25,567 nucleotides of DNA from DAOVGU01 sp030637775 [NCBI: bacterium]. Its GTDB lineage: Bacteria > Ratteibacteria > UBA8468. The stretch lies in the NCBI GenBank assembly GCA_030637775.1, contig DAOWFY010000097.1:1-25567 (forward strand), in the 5' to 3' direction. How positions within the stretch are numbered: the stretch's first letter is position 1; each line of letters opens with the position of its first letter. Both the position numbers and the translations under genes were made by a program. Below, piece by piece: positions 21,260 through 25,567 of this stretch. Below the pieces are notes generated by a model, which saw only the letters and a list, made by a program, of their open reading frames with translations, was not told where the DNA came from and made no database searches.

Positions 21260-22900
21260 ATGAAGCTTTTAGGGAAAAAGGAAATTTTAGGGTTGGATAT
21301 TGGTGCCAGCAGTATTAAGATTGTCCAGGTAAGGGGTGCCGGTGAAGGAATGAGTCTAATTAATTTTGCCTATAAAGAAATCCCTTATTCTCAGCGGTCC
21401 AAAGATGACCTTGATGATTTCATTATTAATTCAATTAAAGAGATGAGAAAGGAGGCAAAATTAACCGAAAAGAGAGTTTCTGTGAATCTTTCCGGCTCTG
21501 AGGTTAGCGTCCACTCTCTTACCCTTCCTAAAATGGGAAGGAAAGACTTAGAGAATACAGTTAAGTTAGAGCTCAGGAGAGCCCTTCCCTTTGATATTGA
21601 AACCGCCTTTTCCGATTTCTATATTAGAGAGGAACTCCCCGAGAATAAATTGGGGGTTATGGCAGTAGCTGTATCCGGGAAATTGGTTAAGACTAAAATT
21701 AAGATTATCGAGGCAAGCAAACTTTCTCCCGGAGCGATGAATATTGCTGGCTATGCCTCAGAAAATCTTATCAATCAAAGGAAGGATATCGCTCAGGATG
21801 AGGTGCTTGCTCTTCTTGATATCGGGGCTAAATTAACGATTATTAATATCTTTAGAGGAAAGAAATTGCAATTTACCAGAGAGATAACTACCGCCGGGGA
21901 TAGCATTACCCAGGTACTGGTGAAAACCTTTATTGTTAAAGATGGTAATGTGAGTTTGGACTTTGAAAAGGCAGAGGAACTAAAAAAAGAGGCGGGGATA
22001 CCGAAAGAAGAAGAAAAAGAGTTTAATGGAATTCCCGGAGCTCAGGTCTCGGCCTTAATCAGACCAGTTTTGGAGCGGTTAACAAATGAGGTCAAACGTT
22101 CTCTTGGTTACTTTCGGCAGGTATCCAAGATCACAAAGATCAATCGGATTCTTCTTTCCGGTGGTGGTTCCAAACTAAAGGAACTGCCTCATTTTCTTAC
22201 TGAAGCTTTAGGAATAAAGACCGAGCGCTTTGAGCCTTTAAAAACCATTAAAATTGAGCATCTGGCGCCTCCTCAAAAAGAACTTTTAGGGAAAGTAGGA
22301 GTAGAGCTTACCCTTGCTATTGGTCTTGCCTTAGAAAAAAAGCCAAAGATTAACTTACTTCCTGGAGAATTCAAGATTCGGGAGAAGATTAATACCGCTA
22401 AGACCTTCTTTATCCTTGGTTTTTCCTTGATTTTTTCTCTTCTTATTCTTCTTTCCGCTAACCTTATTCTTAAAAAGAGAAGATGTGTGAACCTTTTAGC
22501 CAAGAATAAACTTTCTATTTCCTCCCTGGAGCCTGCTCTCAAGGAACTGAAAGAGTTTGAACTCTCACAGAGTAAAGTAAGTCACAGAAAGTCCCTGTTA
22601 GAAAAAGCAATTGATAAGCAACCTTTTCTTCCCGGTATTCTTAAAGAGATTAGCTTTCTTATTCCCGAGGATATAGTCTTAACCAATATTGCTTTTTTGT
22701 CAAATATTGAACCTAAAGGAATGCGGATTAAGGGTCTGGTCTTTGCTTCTCACTCCAGAAATTTGAGTCTCTCTAAGTTTCTTATCGTCCTGGAGGACTC
22801 TCTATTCTTTGAGGAGGTAAGATTAATTTCCATCAGAAGGAGTGAAGGAAGTTCGAAACCCAAAGCATCCTTTGAATTAACATTGCAATTAGTATATTGA
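21260..22900 (+). CDS. pilM: PilM-PilN fusion, inner-membrane pilus assembly protein
   Basis: This 546-residue protein combines two normally separate proteins. Residues 1 to about 355 are an actin-like PilM ATPase: LDIGASSIKIVQV (phosphate 1), VLALLDIGAKLTIINIF (phosphate 2), NRILLSGGGSKLKELPHFL (adenosine site). Residues from 364 are PilN: it begins with INLLP, the conserved tail by which PilN binds PilM, then a membrane segment (about 386-406), coiled coil and the small periplasmic domain (LKEISFLIPEDIVLTNI). PilM normally sits in the cytoplasm and docks on PilN; here the two are covalently joined with only a few residues between the PilM end and the INLLP motif. The reading frame is continuous, with no sign of a stop or frameshift. 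Leaderless start at ATG 21260. Confidence 0.92.
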   Translation: MKLLGKKEILGLDIGASSIKIVQVRGAGEGMSLINFAYKEIPYSQRSKDDLDDFIINSIKEMRKEAKLTEKRVSVNLSGSEVSVHSLTLPKMGRKDLENTVKLELRRALPFDIETAFSDFYIREELPENKLGVMAVAVSGKLVKTKIKIIEASKLSPGAMNIAGYASENLINQRKDIAQDEVLALLDIGAKLTIINIFRGKKLQFTREITTAGDSITQVLVKTFIVKDGNVSLDFEKAEELKKEAGIPKEEEKEFNGIPGAQVSALIRPVLERLTNEVKRSLGYFRQVSKITKINRILLSGGGSKLKELPHFLTEALGIKTERFEPLKTIKIEHLAPPQKELLGKVGVELTLAIGLALEKKPKINLLPGEFKIREKINTAKTFFILGFSLIFSLLILLSANLILKKRRCVNLLAKNKLSISSLEPALKELKEFELSQSKVSHRKSLLEKAIDKQPFLPGILKEISFLIPEDIVLTNIAFLSNIEPKGMRIKGLVFASHSRNLSLSKFLIVLEDSLFFEEVRLISIRRSEGSSKPKASFELTLQLVY

Positions 22901-22910
22901 TGCAGAAATA

Positions 22911-22945
22911 AGAATTAAGTAGTAAGAAATTAAGTAACTTAATTC
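22911..22945. repeat. GAATTAAGT/ACTTAATTC inverted repeat
   Basis: GAATTAAGT (22912-22920) pairs with ACTTAATTC (22937-22945); the inner AATTAAGT (22928-22935) competes for the same partner. It is the first part of a 241-bp gap between pilMN and pilO that is filled with repeats and contains no gene. Confidence 0.65.
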
Positions 22946-22993
22946 TGAATTCTTAATCCTGTAGTTCTAATTTATTGTCCGGAATTTCAAAAT

Positions 22994-23133
22994 TGTAGTA
23001 GCAGAGCTTGCTCGACTGGAGTAGCACTGCTTGCAGTGCGAGACAAGTCTCGCTACTCCTCAATAAACTCAGGCAAAGCAAGCTTTGCCACTACATAGAC
23101 AAAATAAATATGTAGTTGCCGAGCTTGCTCGGC
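22994..23133. repeat. Five variable-stem hairpin units between pilMN and pilO
   Basis: 22994-23014: TGTAGTAGC-AGAGC-TT-GCTCG (outermost pair lost). 23018-23039: GGAGTAGC-ACTGC-TT-GCAGT-GC. 23038-23059: GC-GAGAC-AA-GTCTC-GCTACTCC, sharing GC with the previous unit. 23072-23096: GGC-AAAGC-AA-GCTTT-GCC then ACTACAT. 23111-23133: TGTAGTTGC-CGAGC-TT-GCTCG-GC. The last two plus spacer are a diverged copy of 16473-16534. Confidence 0.9.
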
Positions 23134-23141
23134 TATGTTCG

Positions 23142-23687
23142 ATGATGAAAATTGGTAGTAATGAGAGAGCAATTGGGGTGATGGCGGTTTGCAGCCTGGC
23201 ACTTGTGCTCTTTTATGCTTTTTTCTATCGGCCCCAGGCCAAAAGGCTGGCTACTATTCAAAAAGAGCTAATGACCGTAATCAACAGTGTAAAGGAAAAG
23301 GAGGGAAAAGCCTCTCTTCTGCCTTCTGCAAGGAAGAAGATCTCTGAATTGGAGGAGGAATTTGTGGTTCTGCAGGAGAAGGTGCCGGAAGAGGGAAATC
23401 TTACGCGAGTCATTCATAGTTTGGCTAAAGAGGCCGAAAGGCTGGGTATTACCATTGTTGCTATTGCCCCATCCGGCAAGAGTGAGACAAGAGCAAAGGT
23501 GAAAAGGTTTCCAATTGAGATTGATGTGGAATCGTCTTATTGGCTTCTGACTTCCTATTTAAAGAGCATTGAGAATCTACCAGCACTTTTTACCATTGAT
23601 GACCTGGTAATTGAGAAAAGGGAAACTCTTCTTCCTAACCTGAAGGTTCGTCTTCTTGTGAGTTCCTATGCTCTTGCTAAAGAATAA
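23142..23687 (+). CDS. pilO: PilO, periplasmic pilus alignment protein
   Basis: The 181-residue protein has a short cytoplasmic start, one membrane segment (about 12-30, GVMAVCSLALVLFYAFFY), a coiled coil (about 32-85, IQKELMTVINSVKEKE...ISELEEEF) and a C-terminal ferredoxin-like domain (VIHSLAKEAERLGITIVAI, then IEIDVESSYWLLTSYLKSIENLPALFTIDDLVI). This is the standard PilO plan; PilO dimerises with PilN and binds PilP to connect the inner-membrane complex to the secretin. Two tandem ATGs (23142, 23145) leave the start uncertain by one codon; longer frames from TTG 23085 run through repeats. There is no Shine-Dalgarno, and a hairpin unit ends 8 nt upstream. Confidence 0.92.
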   Translation: MMKIGSNERAIGVMAVCSLALVLFYAFFYRPQAKRLATIQKELMTVINSVKEKEGKASLLPSARKKISELEEEFVVLQEKVPEEGNLTRVIHSLAKEAERLGITIVAIAPSGKSETRAKVKRFPIEIDVESSYWLLTSYLKSIENLPALFTIDDLVIEKRETLLPNLKVRLLVSSYALAKE

Positions 23688-23695
23688 GCAGTAGG

Positions 23696-23751
23696 GTAGT
23701 TGCACGATTTATCGTGCAGAGAAAAGGACGCTCCATAAATGGAGCAACTAC
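23696..23751. repeat. 56-bp symmetrical pair of variable-stem hairpin units
   Basis: Best-preserved element: GTAGTTGC-ACGAT-TT-ATCGT-GC (23696-23717), a 12-nt spacer AGAGAAAAGGAC, then GC-TCCAT-AA-ATGGA-GCAACTAC (23730-23751). The outer octamers GTAGTTGC and GCAACTAC are exact complements, while the two stems have different sequences. It lies between pilO and pilP. Confidence 0.92.
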
Positions 23752-23788
23752 AGAACCTTAAAGGAGCATTATAAAGTAGGAGAATAAA

Positions 23789-24256
23789 TTGACGAAACAG
23801 CAAAGAGAGATTATAATGACGGTGGGACTTGTTTGTGTTCTTGCCATTGCCCTCTCCATCAGTTTTAAGAGTATGAAGAAATCTCCCAAGAAAAAGAGAG
23901 CTAAAAAGGAAGTCTCTGTGACTAAGACCAAAGAGGCGGTAGCGGTCAAAGTTTCGAAAAAGAAACCTTCTCTAAGTAAGGAGATTGAAGAGATGCAATT
24001 AGCCCGGTGGAAGCAAAATTGGAAAAGAGACCCTTTTCTTCTTCCCGCCGATGAGAAAAAGAAAAGCATTTTAAAGGAATTTTCCTTCTCTCTTTCGGGT
24101 ATTATCTGGAAAGAGAAAGAGCCTCTGGCCTTAATTGATGACTATATTGTCCGAGAAGGCGATACTGTTGAAGGTTACACGGTAGTAAAGATTGCTCAGG
24201 ATAAGATTATTTTAGAAGAGGCCGGCAAGAAATATCAGCTTTTCCTGGGGGAATAA
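23789..24256 (+). CDS. pilP: PilP-like periplasmic linker protein
   Basis: The 155-residue protein has an N-terminal membrane segment (about 10-27) rather than a lipoprotein signal, a Lys/Ala-rich stretch of about 40 residues, the motif WKRDPFLLP, and a compact C-terminal beta domain (LSGIIWKEKEPLALIDDYIVREGD...YTVVKIAQDKIILEEAGKKYQLFL). This is the PilP/GspC homology-region pattern that contacts the N0/N1 domains of the secretin. Classic PilP is a lipoprotein, so in anchoring this one is more like GspC. TTG 23789 is chosen because AGGAG stands 6 nt upstream; the next in-frame ATG would remove the positive N-terminal residues. The pilQ ATG follows 1 bp after its stop, so the two are coupled. 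Confidence 0.88.
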   Translation: MTKQQREIIMTVGLVCVLAIALSISFKSMKKSPKKKRAKKEVSVTKTKEAVAVKVSKKKPSLSKEIEEMQLARWKQNWKRDPFLLPADEKKKSILKEFSFSLSGIIWKEKEPLALIDDYIVREGDTVEGYTVVKIAQDKIILEEAGKKYQLFLGE

Positions 24257-24257
24257 A

Positions 24258-25567
24258 ATGATTAATAAAATTGATAAGAAAGTAGAACTTAGCCCACCTT
24301 CGGTGCGAGTCTGTAGGGGTCGGAGTTGCTGTGAGAATATCAGAGAGTTAATCCTCCCGCATATTGCTACTAAAGATAGCAGAGAGTATAGCGGCGCAAT
24401 TTATCCGACCCGCAATAACGGGCGCCATAAATGTCGCCCCTACATAAAGAAATTTCTATGCAATTCAATTATCCTTTTTCTTTTGGTTCTTCTGCCGAGT
24501 TTAGTTCATTCCCAGACCGTCTCTCTGGACTTCAAGGATGCCGATCTCACGAATGTTTTAAGAATCTTAGCTGAGCAGAATAACCTCAATATTATTGCTG
24601 GAGAAGAGGTTCAGGGCTCAGTTACTATGCGTCTTTCCAATGTTGATTTAGAGGACGCTTTACGTATCATTTTGGAGATAGATGGTTTTGGCTATGAGAA
24701 GGTTGGCAACATCCTGTATATCGCTAGCTTAGCAAAAATTGAGGAGAGGAAAAGGAGAGCTCTTGCTGCTGAACCTCTGATTACCGAAATCTTCCAGTTA
24801 GAGTATATCGGGGCAGAGGATGTCAAGGACATTATTGCCAAGCAACTATCTCCCCGCGGCAGTGTCAAGGTTTTAAGCAGGCTGATTCAAGGAGGATGGG
24901 AGATGGGTGGAGTTTCCACCGGCGAAAAGGAAATGGGCAAGAAAAGCAGGGTAACGTCAGAGAAGGAGAAGAGACCAACAATTTTGGTCGTTACCGATAT
25001 CCCCGAAGTTTTAGAAAAGGTAAAAAAGTTAATTGCTAATTTAGATATCCAACCAGAGCAAATTCTTATTGAGGCGATGCTGGTAGAGGTAAGCAGTGAT
25101 ATGGTGAGAGACATTGGAATTAACTGGAGTACCAGTGAGCTTGGTTACGAGGAAGGGACCGGCCACGGCGGAGTTGATTTTGATCTGGATACCGGCACCT
25201 CATCTATAGGAACTGGTATTAGTCTTGCCTATGACATAATTGGAGGCGAAATTTTAAGAGTAAAGATTCAAGCCTTAGAACAGGAAAAGAAGGCAAATGT
25301 CCTTTCCCATCCCAAAATTATGACCCTGAGTGGTCACGAAGCGGTAATTATCGTAGGAGAAAGGTATCCAATTATGACTACTACTTATGAAACGACTACT
25401 ACTGGTTCGACCAGCACCGGTGCTCTTGACCACTATGAGCCAATTGGTGTCAGTCTCAGGGTTATTCCCACCGTCACTAAAGAAGGATGGGTGAGTATGC
25501 TTATCCATCCTGAAGTAACTTCCCTTGGTGAGGGAGTCACTGCCGGTTCTGGAGAAGGAGCACTTAC
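24258..25567 (+). CDS. pilQ: PilQ secretin (3' partial) with repeat-derived N-terminal extension
   Basis: PilQ forms the outer-membrane ring through which the pilus emerges. The open frame from ATG 24258 runs 436 codons to the window end. The signal-peptide core (IILFLLVLLPSLVHS, about 71-85) is preceded by some 65 residues, most of them translated from a palindromic repeat (for example TRNNGRHKCRPYI, residues 51-63); secretins normally have only a short basic start. Mature part: STN domain (VSLDFKDADLTNVLRILAEQNNLNIIAG, NVDLEDALRIILE), an N1-type secretin_N domain (FQLEYIGAEDVKDII to LANLD with a Lys/Glu-rich insert) and the start of the secretin pore domain (ILIEAMLVEVSSDMVRDIGINW, KANVLSHPKIMTLSGHEAVIIVGERYP, GVSLRVIPTV). 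No ATG, GTG or TTG gives a shorter natural start in frame except TTG 24485, inside the hydrophobic core. Confidence 0.93.
   Translation, partial: MINKIDKKVELSPPSVRVCRGRSCCENIRELILPHIATKDSREYSGAIYPTRNNGRHKCRPYIKKFLCNSIILFLLVLLPSLVHSQTVSLDFKDADLTNVLRILAEQNNLNIIAGEEVQGSVTMRLSNVDLEDALRIILEIDGFGYEKVGNILYIASLAKIEERKRRALAAEPLITEIFQLEYIGAEDVKDIIAKQLSPRGSVKVLSRLIQGGWEMGGVSTGEKEMGKKSRVTSEKEKRPTILVVTDIPEVLEKVKKLIANLDIQPEQILIEAMLVEVSSDMVRDIGINWSTSELGYEEGTGHGGVDFDLDTGTSSIGTGISLAYDIIGGEILRVKIQALEQEKKANVLSHPKIMTLSGHEAVIIVGERYPIMTTTYETTTTGSTSTGALDHYEPIGVSLRVIPTVTKEGWVSMLIHPEVTSLGEGVTAGSGEGAL
24312..24444. repeat. Palindromic repeat translated within the pilQ 5' region
   Basis: TGTAGGGG (24312-24319) pairs with CCCCTACA (24437-24444) and GGGTCGGA (24317-24324) with TCCGACCC (24404-24411). 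An inner hairpin GGGCG..CAT-AA-ATG..CGCCC (24420-24439) resembles the variable-stem units with a CCCCTACA flank in place of GCNACTAC. The 133-bp element keeps the pilQ frame open. Confidence 0.8.

Noticed and set aside
23085-23141. Longer pilO from TTG 23085
   Set aside because: The extra residues are translated from two hairpin units; ATG 23142/23145 gives the normal short cytoplasmic start before the membrane segment.
9016-25567. Type II secretion system instead of a pilus
   Set aside because: PilM, PilN, PilO and PilP forms, PilX/PilV/PilW minor pilins and two major pilins fit type IV pili; there is no GspL/GspM/GspD-type set or GspK.

Overview
The window is a bacterial type IV pilus locus with an attached two-component and cyclic-di-GMP signalling block. 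It is AT-leaning and nearly all genes read on the plus strand. Promoters of the TTGACA-N17-TAnnnT type, FTLIELIMV pilins and dense short palindromic repeats suggest a chromosome of an uncultured Gram-negative lineage (a secretin is present). Omnitrophota or a similar candidate phylum is a plausible guess from pilin and repeat style, but I cannot prove it from this sequence.

Layout. 1-1157 (minus): rtcB RNA ligase, C-terminus cut by the window edge, divergent from the rest. 1239-5241: two-REC response regulator, PAS-histidine kinase with a degenerate GGDEF tail, membrane GAF-GGDEF diguanylate cyclase and a PilZ-like protein; the first three overlap by ATGA. 5243-6760: a 183-bp palindromic MITE-like element, a second two-REC regulator, a hairpin-repeat array and a single-REC regulator. 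6788-11040: pilB, a 344-bp structured gap, an ExeA/MshM-like ATPase, pilC. 11095-12138: promoter, short leader ORFs and two tandem pilins, each followed by a hairpin. 12145-15817: O-antigen-ligase/TfpO-like and TMTC-like membrane proteins with TPRs, possibly a pilin glycosylation pair. 15852-16454: secreted protein with 37-residue repeats. 16545-20621: four minor-pilin-type genes (FimT/GspH, PilV, PilW, PilX). 20685-21220: AbrB/RelE-type toxin-antitoxin pair. 21260-25567: pilM-pilN fusion, pilO, pilP, pilQ (cut by the window end).

How it fits together. PilB and PilC would drive assembly of the major pilins on the PilMN/PilO/PilP platform, with export through PilQ and minor pilins priming the fibre. 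The kinase and receivers probably pass signals to the cyclase, and PilZ and/or the N-terminal domain of PilB could read c-di-GMP. No pilT or pilD is in view.

The most unusual signal is a family of about 17 short hairpin units, consensus GTAGTNGC-N5-TT-N5'-GC. The flanks are conserved, but the 5-bp stem changes from copy to copy in a base-paired way. They are concentrated in the minor-pilin/pilMNOP region and lie 8-12 nt before four start codons that lack a Shine-Dalgarno sequence. A second recurring signal is leaderless promoter architecture in front of rtcB, the first regulator and pilMN.
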